Below are positions 18,996-27,964 of a stretch of DNA of 64,000 nucleotides, one piece after another (the stretch's first letter is position 1; every line of letters starts with the position of its first letter). The notes under the pieces are model-generated. The model did not search any database and was not told the DNA's origin. It saw only the letters and a list, made by a program, of their open reading frames with translations. The position numbers and the translations under genes are program-made. This stretch comes from Propionicimonas paludicola (GTDB lineage: Bacteria; Actinomycetota; Actinomycetes; Propionibacteriales; Propionibacteriaceae): NCBI RefSeq assembly GCF_002563675.1, contig NZ_PDJC01000001.1, positions 2,170,001 through 2,234,000 of the forward strand. Reading direction: 5' to 3'.

Positions 18996-19226
18996 ATGAA
19001 GGTACTTTCCAAAGTGAGCCTCGCGATCGGGATCGTCGCCGTGCTGGCCGCGGCCGGGATCATGGTCTGGGGTGTGCTGGACGTCTGGGGCAATATGCAG
19101 CCCAAGAACAGCATCAACCCGATCAACCCCTACCCGACTCTGTGGTTGGGCTTCGCGATCGGGATCATCGGAGGCTTCTTCACCGGGCTCGGCCTGGCCG
19201 GCCCGCGTAAGGCCGCGGCCGCCTGA
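18996..19226 (+). CDS. Small two-helix membrane protein
   Basis: The 76-aa product begins MKVLSKVSLAIGIVAVLAAAG and has two hydrophobic helices (about 8-28 and 48-68) joined by the loop NMQPKNSINPINPYPT. It ends in a short basic/Ala tail. No family is recognised. It converges with the 116-aa membrane protein that ends the radical SAM operon. Confidence 0.6.
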   Translation: MKVLSKVSLAIGIVAVLAAAGIMVWGVLDVWGNMQPKNSINPINPYPTLWLGFAIGIIGGFFTGLGLAGPRKAAAA

Positions 19227-19236
19227 GCCCTGCGGA

Positions 19237-19587
19237 TCAGGCCCAACCCAGCCAGCGCTGGACGATCAGCGCCACCCCGACCAGCCCGGCCACGGCGAAT
19301 ACAGCCAAGTAGGCCAGCACCAGCCGGGTGTCGCGCAGATAGCACTTCGAGCGAGTGAGTCCGGCTTGGCGCGCCTTCCAGTAGCCGACGAAGCCGACCA
19401 CGGCGAACACCACCACGGCGGCCGGGCCGAAGATCCAGCCCAGCATGGCGATGGTGGCGAAGATGCACAGCTTCAGCGGATCGAAGGGGGCCTCGGCGGT
19501 GCCGTCCGGGCCGCTGGCGCCCGGCAGGAAGTCGGACGGACGGGGTCCGGCCGCGATCCGGGCCGCCTGATCGGGAACCTCACTCAT
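19237..19587 (-). CDS. Small membrane protein, last gene of the radical SAM/Lgt operon
   Basis: The 116-aa product has a polar N-terminus (1-35) and hydrophobic segments at about 37-68 and 88-110. These are separated by the short loop KARQAGLTRSKCYLRDTR. I do not recognise a family. Its ATG overlaps the radical SAM stop (ATGA), so it is translationally coupled. A partner or membrane-anchor role for the radical SAM enzyme is inference from position. Confidence 0.65.
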   Translation of the reverse strand: MSEVPDQAARIAAGPRPSDFLPGASGPDGTAEAPFDPLKLCIFATIAMLGWIFGPAAVVVFAVVGFVGYWKARQAGLTRSKCYLRDTRLVLAYLAVFAVAGLVGVALIVQRWLGWA

Positions 19588-21194
19588 CACCGTCTGCCTT
19601 TCGGGGTGCTCAGCCGTTGTGCCCCCAGCTTGCCCCACGCCTGCACCGCGCAGAACGGGGCGCACTGGTGAGCGCCGGCATCGCTGGTCGTCCCGACGTG
19701 GACGCAGCACTGGATCAGCCGCTCCTCGATCATTGTCGAGATGTCCTGGAACGGCTTGATGGTGATCCGCTTGACCCGCTCGGCGAGCAGCCGGCGCATC
19801 CGGTCCTCCCCGCCGGGCAGCTTGGACGAGGCCAGCGTGGCCAGCGTGCTGATCCCCAGATCGCACTGGGTGCAGATGTTCTTCCAGAGCTGGCCCGTGC
19901 GCGGGTTGCTCAGCGCGGCCTGCTCGCTGAGCAGGTCGAGCAGCGAGCTCTTCACAAGTTGGCGCAGCTGCTGAGGAAGCTCTCGATCGGCCACCCGGTT
20001 GGCCAGGCTCTCCGGGTCGAGTTCCAGCCAGCGGAGCAGCTCGTCGTGGCCGACCAGTGCGGTCAGTGACCGCCAGACCCCGGCGTCGTCCTTGAGCAGG
20101 TAGCCCACCGACGAGCAGTGCGGATGCGAGCAGGGCAGCGCCGTCAGGTCGTGCCACTGCACGACGTTGTCGGTCTGCGGGCCGAGCCGGGACAGCACCC
20201 CGGTGTGGGTGAGCCGGTTCAGCGGGTCGATGCCCTGGCCGCGTCCGGAGCCGAAGACCGGCTGAATGGCCACCCCACCGATGAACGGGGTGTCCAGGGC
20301 CTTGCGGACCACGGCCCCGATGTCGCCGTCGTTGACGCCCAGGGCCGCGGTCATCACCAAGGTGGTGAAGATCCCGGCCTCGGAAAGCCGGGCGATGGCC
20401 GCCTCCTTGAACCGGGTCAGGTCGGCGCCGCGGTGGTGCTTGGACGCCTCGGCGGACGGCCCGTCGTACTGCAGGTAGATCTCCATCCGATCCCGATGCG
20501 ACTTCAGCAGCGCCAGCAGCTGGTCGTCCTGGGCCACCAGCAGGCCGTTGGTGTTCAGCATGATCCGGACGATCGGGCGGGCCACCAGTTCGTCCAGCAG
20601 TTCGGCCAGCTGCGGGTACAGCGTCGGCTCGCCGCCGGACAACATCAGTACGTCCAGGCGTCCCTCTTCCCGGGCCAGCTTGGCATCCACATTGGCCAGC
20701 ACGTCGGCCAGCGGGGCCACCCCGACCAGCTGCGGCCCGGACGCCGTGAAGCAGGTCGGGCACTTCAGGTTGCAGTGCTCGGTGATGTCCTCGAGCAGGA
20801 TGCAGGTGTGCTGGGTGTGGAAGGCAGGGAGCCCGTAGGCGAAGGCCTCAGGCATCGGACGGAAGTTGTCGGCCTGGTCGGGAACGTGCAGCTTCGTGGG
20901 TGCCTGCCACTGCTCCAGATAGCGCAGGATGTGCGGGTCCTCGTCGTAGAGCGTGGTGACCAGCCCGTGGGTCGGGCAGGCCCGCTGCAGCCAGACCCGG
21001 TCGTCGCGGACCAGCAGTGCACCCGACAGCCGCTGCACGTCGGCCAGTTCGGCGTCCGGGTCGTGGCATTCCGGACAGTAGGCGGTGACGTAGCGGTGGA
21101 TCCGGTCACCGCGCAGGGGTTGGCCGGGCCCGAGCGTTCCCGGACGCAGCGGCAGCTCCACCCGTCCCGGACGATCCGTCGTGGCCGAGGTCAT
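19587..21194 (-). CDS. Radical SAM protein related to tetraether lipid synthase (Tes/MJ0619 type)
   Basis: The 535-aa product carries the radical SAM CxxxCxxC at Cys141/145/148 (HCNLKCPTCF), with SGGEPTLYP and LNTNGLL following. Several features match the Tes/MJ0619 group, which joins or modifies inert lipid carbons: a metal knuckle YCPEC (40-43) with CPTH (73-76), IYLQYDGPS followed by HHRG, and LPCSHPHCSSVGYLL. C-terminal cysteines in NICTQCDL, QCCVHVG and HQCAPFC could bind auxiliary clusters. The start at 21194 overlaps the upstream stop by ATGA. The archaeal enzyme forms C-C bonds between phytanyl chains; the substrate here is unknown. Confidence 0.8.
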   Translation of the reverse strand: MTSATTDRPGRVELPLRPGTLGPGQPLRGDRIHRYVTAYCPECHDPDAELADVQRLSGALLVRDDRVWLQRACPTHGLVTTLYDEDPHILRYLEQWQAPTKLHVPDQADNFRPMPEAFAYGLPAFHTQHTCILLEDITEHCNLKCPTCFTASGPQLVGVAPLADVLANVDAKLAREEGRLDVLMLSGGEPTLYPQLAELLDELVARPIVRIMLNTNGLLVAQDDQLLALLKSHRDRMEIYLQYDGPSAEASKHHRGADLTRFKEAAIARLSEAGIFTTLVMTAALGVNDGDIGAVVRKALDTPFIGGVAIQPVFGSGRGQGIDPLNRLTHTGVLSRLGPQTDNVVQWHDLTALPCSHPHCSSVGYLLKDDAGVWRSLTALVGHDELLRWLELDPESLANRVADRELPQQLRQLVKSSLLDLLSEQAALSNPRTGQLWKNICTQCDLGISTLATLASSKLPGGEDRMRRLLAERVKRITIKPFQDISTMIEERLIQCCVHVGTTSDAGAHQCAPFCAVQAWGKLGAQRLSTPKGRR

Positions 21195-21721
21195 CGACCC
21201 AGCCCGGAGAGAAGTGCCACGCACAGGCCGCCGGCGACAAGGATGGCTGAGCCGATCCCGATCAGGATCCCGGCCCCGGTCCTGGTGGTCTTCGGCAGCG
21301 CAGCCAAGACGATCCCGACCACGATCAGCGCCATGGGCAGGACCGCCGAGAGCGTCGACAACGGACCGGCCAGCGCGTCGGAGGTGAAGGCGAACGTGAG
21401 GCAGAACCAGGCCGCGGCGAAGGTGGCGTAGGTGATCCCGATGCCCAGCACGATCGAGCCGCGTCCGCGGGGACGGGTTGAGCCGGGCTGCGGCGGATAG
21501 CTATGTGGCGGCCCGGGCGGGAAGCCCTGCGGCGGCGGACCGGACGGGAACTCCTGCGGCGGCGGGCCGGACGGGAAGCCCGAGCCAGGCGGCGGAGTGG
21601 GTGGGAACCCCTGCGGCGGCGTCCCCGGGCCTGGCGGCGGCGCGCCGACTGGGCCCCCGATCGGCGGTTCGGGTTGCTGGCCGGGCGGCAAGAAGCCCGG
21701 GCCTGGTGGCTGGTCAGTCAT
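21191..21721 (-). CDS. Proline-rich cytoplasmic tail plus membrane protein
   Basis: The 176-aa product has a Pro/Gly/Gln-rich N-terminus (1-85) with repeats of the type GFPPGPP and FPSGPPPQ. It is followed by three or four hydrophobic helices (SIVLGIGITYATFAAAWFCL onward). Such low-complexity tails are common on actinobacterial membrane proteins. Its start overlaps the Lgt-paralogue stop by eight bases and its stop overlaps the radical SAM start, so the gene is embedded in a coupled operon. Confidence 0.7.
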   Translation of the reverse strand: MTDQPPGPGFLPPGQQPEPPIGGPVGAPPPGPGTPPQGFPPTPPPGSGFPSGPPPQEFPSGPPPQGFPPGPPHSYPPQPGSTRPRGRGSIVLGIGITYATFAAAWFCLTFAFTSDALAGPLSTLSAVLPMALIVVGIVLAALPKTTRTGAGILIGIGSAILVAGGLCVALLSGLGR

Positions 21722-22481
21722 CAGATCCTCCGATCGTTGCCGGGGTTGCCCACTGGATCCGGGTTACCCGGAAAGCCAGCAGTGGCAGCCCCGCCAGTAA
21801 GAACCACTGTGGTCGGGTCAGTCCGAACCACACCTGCTCGTTGGCGCGGACGAACTCCACCCCGAACCGGAACAGCGCGTAGCCGGCGACATAACAGATG
21901 AACAGATCCCCCGAGCGGGGTAGCCGATCGCGGTTGAGCCATAGCCAGCCGAAGGCGATCACTTGGAAGACGATCTCATAGGCGAAGCTGGGGTGCAGGC
22001 CGACCCCGGCCGGCCCACCGAGAATGGCTGTCTGCTGAGGGGTGAGCACGATCCCCCAGTTCGCACCGGTCGGCTGGCCGGGCAGCTCGGTGAGCAGACA
22101 GCCGACGCGTCCGATGGCCATGGCTAGGGCCACCGCCGGCGCAAACAGATCCCCGGTGGAGCTCCGGTAGCCGGTGATCAGCTTGCCGAGATAGACCCCG
22201 ATCCAGGCAAAGAAGAGTCCGGCAAGGACGCTGCGGTTCCCGTCGGTCCACCACAACTCGATCGGCTCGTTCTGCCGCGGGTCGATGAACTGGAACCACG
22301 TGCCCAACCGCGAGCCCATCGCTCCGAGAGCCACGCTGACTCCGGCAATCACCCACAGTCGATCGTCGTGAAGCCGACGGCGCCGCACCTCGTAGCCGAA
22401 AACGCCAAGCCCGGCCAGGATGCCCAGCCCCATGAACAGGCCGTGCACCAGCGCATTGCCGGCAAACGGGAGCCCGATCAT
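21714..22481 (-). CDS. Prolipoprotein diacylglyceryl transferase (Lgt) family protein
   Basis: The 255-aa polytopic protein keeps Lgt hallmarks: GRVGCLLTELPGQPTG (Lgt signature, with Cys where Asn is usual), LHPSFAYE (HPxxxYE), and an Arg/Glu-containing FRFGVEFVRANE near the C-terminus. Classical Lgt moves diacylglycerol from phosphatidylglycerol to a lipobox Cys. Its operon with a Tes-like radical SAM enzyme suggests that this copy is a specialised paralogue acting on another lipid substrate (inference). A canonical lgt is not in the window. Confidence 0.8.
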   Translation of the reverse strand: MIGLPFAGNALVHGLFMGLGILAGLGVFGYEVRRRRLHDDRLWVIAGVSVALGAMGSRLGTWFQFIDPRQNEPIELWWTDGNRSVLAGLFFAWIGVYLGKLITGYRSSTGDLFAPAVALAMAIGRVGCLLTELPGQPTGANWGIVLTPQQTAILGGPAGVGLHPSFAYEIVFQVIAFGWLWLNRDRLPRSGDLFICYVAGYALFRFGVEFVRANEQVWFGLTRPQWFLLAGLPLLAFRVTRIQWATPATIGGSDD

Positions 22482-22487
22482 GGCAGC

Positions 22488-22493
22488 ACCCTA
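22488..22493 (-). promoter_or_regulatory. -10 element TAGGGT, leaderless layout, driving the Lgt/radical SAM operon
   Basis: The hexamer lies 6 bases before ATG 22481. No other promoter is visible within the four overlapping genes. Confidence 0.55.
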
Positions 22494-22554
22494 GGGTGGC
22501 CGGCCGCAGAATTTGCCAGCCTTCGCCGCGGATAGCCGCACTACTGCCGAGCGG

Positions 22555-23034
22555 TCAGGGACGGGCGCAGCTCCAGGAGACCGGCTCGCCGCCGGCATAG
22601 GGCATCACACCGTGGAAAGCCGGGCCGTCGTCGAAGACCATCGACAGCCAGTAGCGGTCCCCCGGCCACATCGGCAGAGCGTCGAGCTCGTCGATCCGGT
22701 GCCAGGCCAGCGGGCCGTCCTCGTTGCGCTCGGGGAGCTCGCCGGTGAAGGAGTCCACCACGAAGATGAAGCCGAGCCAGTCCTCGCCGTCCGGGCCGAA
22801 GCCAGGCCACGACACCGTGCCGCGCAGCCGGGCGGAGGTGACCTCGATCCCGGCCTCCTCGCGCAGTTCGCGGCACAGGCAGGTGTAGACGTCCTCGTCG
22901 GGCTCAAGTTTGCCGCCCAGTCCGTTCCACTTTCCGGCATGGACGTCGCCGTCCCGGCTGCGATGGACGAGCAGCACCCGCTGGCCGTCGTCGCTGAGTA
23001 GGTAGCCCAGGGTGCCGACGATCGGGGTGTACAT
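22555..23034 (-). CDS. NUDIX hydrolase, MutT/8-oxo-dGTP diphosphatase-like
   Basis: The 159-aa product contains the Nudix box within KWNGLGGKLEPDEDVYTCL followed by CRELREEAGI. The N-terminus is TPIVGTLGYLLSDDGQRVLL. The WNG-LGGKLE form is typical of MutT-like enzymes that sanitise oxidised nucleotides such as 8-oxo-dGTP. The ATG overlaps the tsaD stop by four bases, so it is the last gene of the glmS-tsaD operon. Confidence 0.82.
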   Translation of the reverse strand: MYTPIVGTLGYLLSDDGQRVLLVHRSRDGDVHAGKWNGLGGKLEPDEDVYTCLCRELREEAGIEVTSARLRGTVSWPGFGPDGEDWLGFIFVVDSFTGELPERNEDGPLAWHRIDELDALPMWPGDRYWLSMVFDDGPAFHGVMPYAGGEPVSWSCARP

Positions 23035-24077
23035 CAGGCCACGACGGTGCCGACCGGCATCCCGGAGTCGGCGCCGATGTCCAGAGAGCTCGGACGCCGT
23101 CCGGCAGCCACCACCTCGGCACCGAGCACCGCGATCATGGCTCCGTTGTCGGTGCACAGCCCCGGACGCGGCCGGCGCAAGGTGATACCGGCCGCAGCCG
23201 TCCGCTCCTCGAGCAGGCCGCGCAACCGCGAGTTCGCGGCCACACCCCCGCCGAGCAGGATGGTGTCCACTCCGAGGTAGTCGCAGGCGTCCACGGCTTT
23301 GGCGGTCAGCACGTCGGCCACCGCCTCCTGGAAGGACGCGGCCACATCGGCCATCGGCACCTCCTGGCCGTCGCGGCGACGGGTCTCCACCCAACGCGAG
23401 ACCGCAGTCTTCAGCCCCGAGAACGAGTAGTCGAAGCGGTGGTTGACCAGGTCCTTTTGCGCAGTCAGGCCACGCGGAAAGGCGATCGCCTTCGGGTTAC
23501 CCTCGGCGGCCAGCTTGTCGATCACCGGGCCACCGGGATAGCCCAGGCCGAGCAGCCGGGACACCTTGTCGTAGGCCTCGCCGGCGGCGTCGTCGATGGT
23601 GGCACCGAGTTCGGTAATGTCCCCGGTGATGTCACGGACGTGCAGCAACGAGGTGTGCCCGCCGGAGACCAGCAGGGCCGCGCAGGGCATCGGCAGCGGG
23701 CCGTGGTCGAGCAGATCGACCGCCACATGGCCGACCAGGTGGTTGAGCCCGTACAACGGCTTGTTCAGAGCCACGGCCAGCGCCTTGGCGGCGGCGAGGC
23801 CGACCACCAGGGCGCCCATCAGGCCCGGTCCGGAGGTCACCGCGATGGCGTCCACCTCGGACAGGTCGATGCCAGCATTGGCCTGGGCGCGCTGCAGCGC
23901 CGGGACGATCGCCTGCAGGTGGGCGCGGCTGGCCACCTCGGGCACCACTCCGCCGAATCGGACGTGCTCCTCGACCGAGGAGGCCACCTCGTTGGCCAAC
24001 AGTTCGTGGCCGCGGACGATGCCGACCCCGGTCTCATCACAGGAGGACTCGATGCCCAGCACCAAGGGACCACTCAT
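23034..24077 (-). CDS. tsaD: tRNA N6-adenosine threonylcarbamoyltransferase TsaD
   Basis: The 347-aa product is a Kae1/TsaD protein: [18 protein letters not shown] at the N-terminus, the metal-binding [10 protein letters not shown] (HxxxH) and LVSGGHTSL. It transfers threonylcarbamoyl to A37 of tRNAs that read ANN codons, working with TsaB and TsaE. ATGA overlaps join it to rimI upstream and to the NUDIX gene downstream. Confidence 0.96.
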   Translation of the reverse strand: MSGPLVLGIESSCDETGVGIVRGHELLANEVASSVEEHVRFGGVVPEVASRAHLQAIVPALQRAQANAGIDLSEVDAIAVTSGPGLMGALVVGLAAAKALAVALNKPLYGLNHLVGHVAVDLLDHGPLPMPCAALLVSGGHTSLLHVRDITGDITELGATIDDAAGEAYDKVSRLLGLGYPGGPVIDKLAAEGNPKAIAFPRGLTAQKDLVNHRFDYSFSGLKTAVSRWVETRRRDGQEVPMADVAASFQEAVADVLTAKAVDACDYLGVDTILLGGGVAANSRLRGLLEERTAAAGITLRRPRPGLCTDNGAMIAVLGAEVVAAGRRPSSLDIGADSGMPVGTVVA

Positions 24078-24544
24078 GCGCTCTCCACCCTCCATCGGTC
24101 TTCGCTGCCGACCCCACGCTGCATCACCAGGGCATCGTGGCCCTGGCCGTAGTAGTCGCGGCGCACGCTGATCTCCTCGAACCCCAGCCGGCGATACAGG
24201 CCCACGGCCGAGTGGTTGTCCGGACGCACCTCGAGCAGCATCCGGCGAGCGCCAACCGCGGCCGCCCAATCCAGTCCGGCGTGGACCAGCGAGGCGCCGA
24301 TCCCCCGGCCCCGCACCTCGGGATGGACGACCACCCGGAACAGATCGGCCATGTCGTCGGCCACACCGAAGCTGGCCACGCCGATCACCTTGGCGTGAGC
24401 GTCCAGCCGGGTGATCACCCAGCGGTCACCGGCCAACTCATCGGCCCAGGCTTGCTTCGACCAGCGCTCGAACTCGGCGAAACCGGCCTCTTCGAGGTCG
24501 CAGATCGCGTCCAGATCGGCGTCGGTGGCGTGCGAGATGATCAT
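24074..24544 (-). CDS. rimI: Ribosomal protein S18-alanine N-acetyltransferase RimI
   Basis: The 156-aa GNAT protein shows [20 protein letters not shown] (acetyl-CoA binding) and [20 protein letters not shown] followed by RRDYY, the standard RimI layout. The order tsaB-rimI-tsaD is the classical one. It acetylates the N-terminus of S18 and possibly other proteins. Starts and stops overlap the neighbours by four bases. Confidence 0.92.
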   Translation of the reverse strand: MIISHATDADLDAICDLEEAGFAEFERWSKQAWADELAGDRWVITRLDAHAKVIGVASFGVADDMADLFRVVVHPEVRGRGIGASLVHAGLDWAAAVGARRMLLEVRPDNHSAVGLYRRLGFEEISVRRDYYGQGHDALVMQRGVGSEDRWRVESA

Positions 24545-25194
24545 TTCGTCCGGTTCACCGCCAGTCGCGGCTGCAGCAGCGTGGACTTCAGTCGGGTCGG
24601 CACCTCGGCGTCCGGGCGGCGCAGGTACAGCGGCTCCAGCCCGGCATCGGGCAGGTCGAGAGCGGCCAGCAGCCCGGCGTTGATCGTGTCCGGGCCGGCC
24701 ACCTCATCGGCGACCAGATGTGCGCCGGGGCCACCCAGCGGCAGCGCGGGCAGTTCGGTGGGAGCACTTACCGCGGGGCCGTCCACGCGGCGTCCGGTGC
24801 GGTCGTAGCGGGCCCAGTAGACCTCCTTGCGCCGCGCATCGCTGGCGATCAGGAACTCGGCCGGAGCGTCGCCGCGGCGCGCCCACTCGGCGGCCACCAC
24901 GTCCAGGCTGCACACGCCGCGGACTGGCAGGCCCAGGGCGGCGGCCAGAGTGTGACCGGCAGCCACCCCGACCCGAAGCCCGGTGAACGGGCCCGGGCCG
25001 ATCCCGACCACGACCTCGGTGAGGTCGTTCACGGCATGGCCGGCCTCGGCCAGTACCTGCTGCACCAGCAGCATCAGTTGCTCGGCGTGGGCCCGGGTGT
25101 CGGCGACAGCGGCCGAGGCCACCACCGCTCCGTCCGCGGCCAACCCGACCCGGACGTCGGTGGCGGTGTCGATGCCCAGAACCAGTGAACTCAT
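24541..25194 (-). CDS. tsaB: t6A scaffold protein TsaB
   Basis: The 217-aa product begins LVLGIDTATDVRVGLAADG and includes VVVGIGPGPFTGLRVGVAAG, the TsaB signature. It is the ASKHA-fold dimerisation partner of TsaD. I place the start at ATG 25194, overlapping the tsaE stop by ATGA; the longer frame upstream lacks homology. Confidence 0.93.
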   Translation of the reverse strand: MSSLVLGIDTATDVRVGLAADGAVVASAAVADTRAHAEQLMLLVQQVLAEAGHAVNDLTEVVVGIGPGPFTGLRVGVAAGHTLAAALGLPVRGVCSLDVVAAEWARRGDAPAEFLIASDARRKEVYWARYDRTGRRVDGPAVSAPTELPALPLGGPGAHLVADEVAGPDTINAGLLAALDLPDAGLEPLYLRRPDAEVPTRLKSTLLQPRLAVNRTK

Positions 25195-26147
25195 AGCGCC
25201 TCCAAGAGGGGACGGACGGCAGTCCACCGCTCGCCGATCGGGGTCAGGAAGATCCATCGGGTCTCGTCCTCGGGGTCCAGGCTGCGCCGGATGTCGATTT
25301 CCAGCCGGTCGTCGGCCAGCCCTTCGGCGATCCCGGTGCCCCACTCGACCAGGGTGACCGCGTCGGCGGCCGAGGCGTCCAGATCCAGGTCATAGAGCTC
25401 GGCCGGCGAGCCGAGCCGGTAGGCGTCCACGTGGACCAGGGCCGGGCCGTCGGCCAGCGGCCGATGCACCCGGGAGAGCACGAAGGTCGGCGAGATCACC
25501 GCACCGGCCACGTTGAGCCCGGCCCCGATCCCCTGGGTCAGAGTGGTCTTGCCGGCTCCCAGATCGCCGGCCGCGATGATTAGGTCACCGGCTCGGAGCA
25601 GTCCGGCCAGCCGGTGCCCGAGATCTTGGGTCTCCTCCGCGGTCCGGGCCATCACGCACACCGGAAGTTCACGGGTCAGCTGCAGCGCGGTCCCCTGCCG
25701 AGACGTCTCGACGAACCCGTGCCGCTGCCACCAGGCCACCACCTGCGGGAACTCGGCCCGGGCCACCAGCCCGACCCGATGGACGCCGCGCAACGCCAGC
25801 GACTCCAGCACGACGGCGATCATGGCCGAGGCGATCCCCAGCCGCTGAAAGACCGGACGCACCGAGACCCGGTGGATCCCGGAGGCATCACCATCGAAGC
25901 TGACGATCACCACACCGGCCGGCTCGTCGTCGACCAGAGCCAACACACCGAAGCCGTCGGTCAGGGCGGATGCGACCGACTCCGGAGTCTCGGCCAGGGC
26001 CGGTGGCGGCGGATCGATCACCGGGCGATTGCCGAAGGCGTCCAGGATCACGTCGCTCAGCACTTGCGCATTCCAGGCTTCGGCCGTCACGATCTGCAAG
26101 GCGCGACCGTCGCCGAGCAGACTCTCGGCGAGCAAGGTGCGTTGCAT
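25191..26147 (-). CDS. tsaE: Fused GNAT acetyltransferase-TsaE ATPase
   Basis: The 318-aa product is a two-domain fusion. Residues about 1-165 form a GNAT domain (GIHRVSVRPVFQRLGIASAM, then VAWWQRHGFVE). Residues about 170-318 are TsaE, with Walker A GDLGAGKTTLTQGIG, SPTFVL and HVDAYRL. Stand-alone TsaE is about 150 aa, so the N-terminal half is an addition. TsaE powers turnover of the TsaB-TsaD complex. The GNAT substrate is unknown. Its stop overlaps tsaB. Confidence 0.92.
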   Translation of the reverse strand: MQRTLLAESLLGDGRALQIVTAEAWNAQVLSDVILDAFGNRPVIDPPPPALAETPESVASALTDGFGVLALVDDEPAGVVIVSFDGDASGIHRVSVRPVFQRLGIASAMIAVVLESLALRGVHRVGLVARAEFPQVVAWWQRHGFVETSRQGTALQLTRELPVCVMARTAEETQDLGHRLAGLLRAGDLIIAAGDLGAGKTTLTQGIGAGLNVAGAVISPTFVLSRVHRPLADGPALVHVDAYRLGSPAELYDLDLDASAADAVTLVEWGTGIAEGLADDRLEIDIRRSLDPEDETRWIFLTPIGERWTAVRPLLEAL

Positions 26148-26207
26148 CCAGGTTCCTCCCCGCCGGGCGATCGCCGGGCGAACCCTACGATTCTAAGCCA
26201 ACTCCGC

Positions 26208-27614
26208 TCACGGCTCGGCATCCAGCAGCGCGGAGATCACCGTGGGCAGCGTTCCGGCCAACTGCTGCGGGGGCACGGGCCCAGGGGTGGCCCGGGCGGC
26301 CAGCGCCTGGATCGAGGCGGCCAGGACGGCCGCGGTAGCGGTGCGGACGCCGGCGCCCAGCAGGGTGCCGGCGATTCCGGCCAGGACGTCCCCCGAGCCG
26401 GCCTGCGCGGTCCAGGACGGGCCGGGCACGGCCAGCTGGACGGTGTGCACACCGGGAGCGGCCACGTACTGGGTGGCGCCCTTGAGCAGCACCGTGCAGC
26501 CGGTACGTTCGGCCGCCTGCCGGACCGCAGCCAGCGGGTCAGTGGTCACCGCCGATCGCTCCACCCCGAGCAGGAAGGCCAGCTCACCGGCGTGCGGGGT
26601 GAGCAGCGCTGTCGGCCGGCCGGCCCCGGGCAGCTGGCGCAGCGCATCCGCATCGATGACCAGCGGCACTCCGGCGGCCATCAGCTTGGCCACGGTCTTG
26701 GTGTCCTTGCGCTGGCCCCAGCCCGACCCGATCACCAGCGCCTGCACCCGTCCTTGGGCGGCGACCACATTCGGGAACGCGTCCAGCACTCGATTGATCA
26801 CCGGCAGCGGTCCGAGGTGGCGCACCATGCCCGCTCCGGAGTAGACCGCTCCGGCCGCGCTGAGCAGCGCCGCACCCGGGTAGTCCGGGGAACCGGTGTC
26901 GAGCCCGACCACGCCGCGGGAGTACTTGTCCGAGTCGCTGGACGGCACCGGCCAGGCCGCGGCCACATCGGCCGGCTGCCACTGGTACACCTCGGGCTCG
27001 GACAGGTCCAGCCCGATGTCGATCAGCTCGATCTCGCCGCAGGCCGAGCGACCCGGCTCGGTCAGCTGGCACAGCTTGTAGCCGCCGAAAGTGACGGTGA
27101 GCGCCGCAGTGAAGTGCGGGGCTTCGACGAACGGCGGCTCCGGGGCCACCCCGGACGGCAGGTCGACGGCCACCACCCGAACTCCGGAGGCCCGGCAGGA
27201 CTCGGCGAAGTCGGCCACCGGCTGGTCCAGGCCGGGTCGGGAACCGATCCCGGCCACCGCATCGACAACGACATCCCAGCCCTGCAGGTCGGCCAGCGCC
27301 TGGTCCCGGCCCACCTCGCGGCCGCCGGCGGCCAGGAAGGCGTCCCAGCCGGCCTGATGCACCTTCGCGCCGGTCCGCCAGGCTCGGACGACCACGCCGC
27401 GACGAGCCAGCCGGACGCCGGCCCACAGCGCGTCCCCGCCGTTGTTTCCGGAACCGACCACCAGCAGCACTCGGGATCCGTAGGCCCCGTCCAGTCGGCG
27501 CAGGATGGCCGCAGCCAACCCGGCGGCGGCGCGCTGCATGAGGACGTCCGGGTCGAGGAGCTCGAAGACGTGCGCCTCGGCGGCCCGGATCTGCTCGACC
27601 AGGTAGCCGTCCAT
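26208..27614 (-). CDS. nnr: Bifunctional NAD(P)HX epimerase/dehydratase
   Basis: The 468-aa product has an N-terminal epimerase domain (VLLVVGSGNNGGDALWAGVRLA) and a C-terminal ADP-dependent dehydratase (LTPHAGELAFLLG, AQAGSGDVLAGIAGTLLGAG). It repairs hydrated NADH and NADPH. The ATG at 27614 overlaps the acpS stop; the longer frame reading into acpS is not needed. Sixty bases separate it from the next gene, the only sizeable gap in this operon. Confidence 0.95.
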   Translation of the reverse strand: MDGYLVEQIRAAEAHVFELLDPDVLMQRAAAGLAAAILRRLDGAYGSRVLLVVGSGNNGGDALWAGVRLARRGVVVRAWRTGAKVHQAGWDAFLAAGGREVGRDQALADLQGWDVVVDAVAGIGSRPGLDQPVADFAESCRASGVRVVAVDLPSGVAPEPPFVEAPHFTAALTVTFGGYKLCQLTEPGRSACGEIELIDIGLDLSEPEVYQWQPADVAAAWPVPSSDSDKYSRGVVGLDTGSPDYPGAALLSAAGAVYSGAGMVRHLGPLPVINRVLDAFPNVVAAQGRVQALVIGSGWGQRKDTKTVAKLMAAGVPLVIDADALRQLPGAGRPTALLTPHAGELAFLLGVERSAVTTDPLAAVRQAAERTGCTVLLKGATQYVAAPGVHTVQLAVPGPSWTAQAGSGDVLAGIAGTLLGAGVRTATAAVLAASIQALAARATPGPVPPQQLAGTLPTVISALLDAEP

Positions 27615-27964
27615 CAGGACTCGCAGACCACCATGGCGGCCGCTACTCCGGCGTCGTGAGTGATCGAGACGAAGACCCTGGTCACGCCGAGTTCGGCGAG
27701 TCGGGCGGCGACCGTCCCGTAGGTGGTGATGTAGGGCTGGCCGCACTCGTCGGCCAGCACCTCGACGTCGGTCCAAACCAGGCCCTTGGGCGCGCCGATG
27801 GCCTTGGCGATCGCCTCCTTGGCGGCGAAGCGGCCGGCCAGACGCTCCTTGGGGGCACCGATCAGCTCGGCCGGGGTGAACAGCCGCTCCAGGACGCCCT
27901 TGCGCTCGATGGCCCGGGAGAACCGGAACACCTCGGTGAGATCCAGACCGATGCCGACGATCAT
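27614..27964 (-). CDS. acpS: Holo-[acyl-carrier-protein] synthase
   Basis: The 116-aa product begins MIVGIGLDLTEVFRF and has RLAGRFAAKEAIAKAIG and VSITHDAGVAAAMVV, the AcpS motifs with catalytic Asp and Glu residues. It transfers 4'-phosphopantetheine from CoA to ACP. Four-base overlaps link it to glmS and nnr. Confidence 0.95.
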   Translation of the reverse strand: MIVGIGLDLTEVFRFSRAIERKGVLERLFTPAELIGAPKERLAGRFAAKEAIAKAIGAPKGLVWTDVEVLADECGQPYITTYGTVAARLAELGVTRVFVSITHDAGVAAAMVVCES

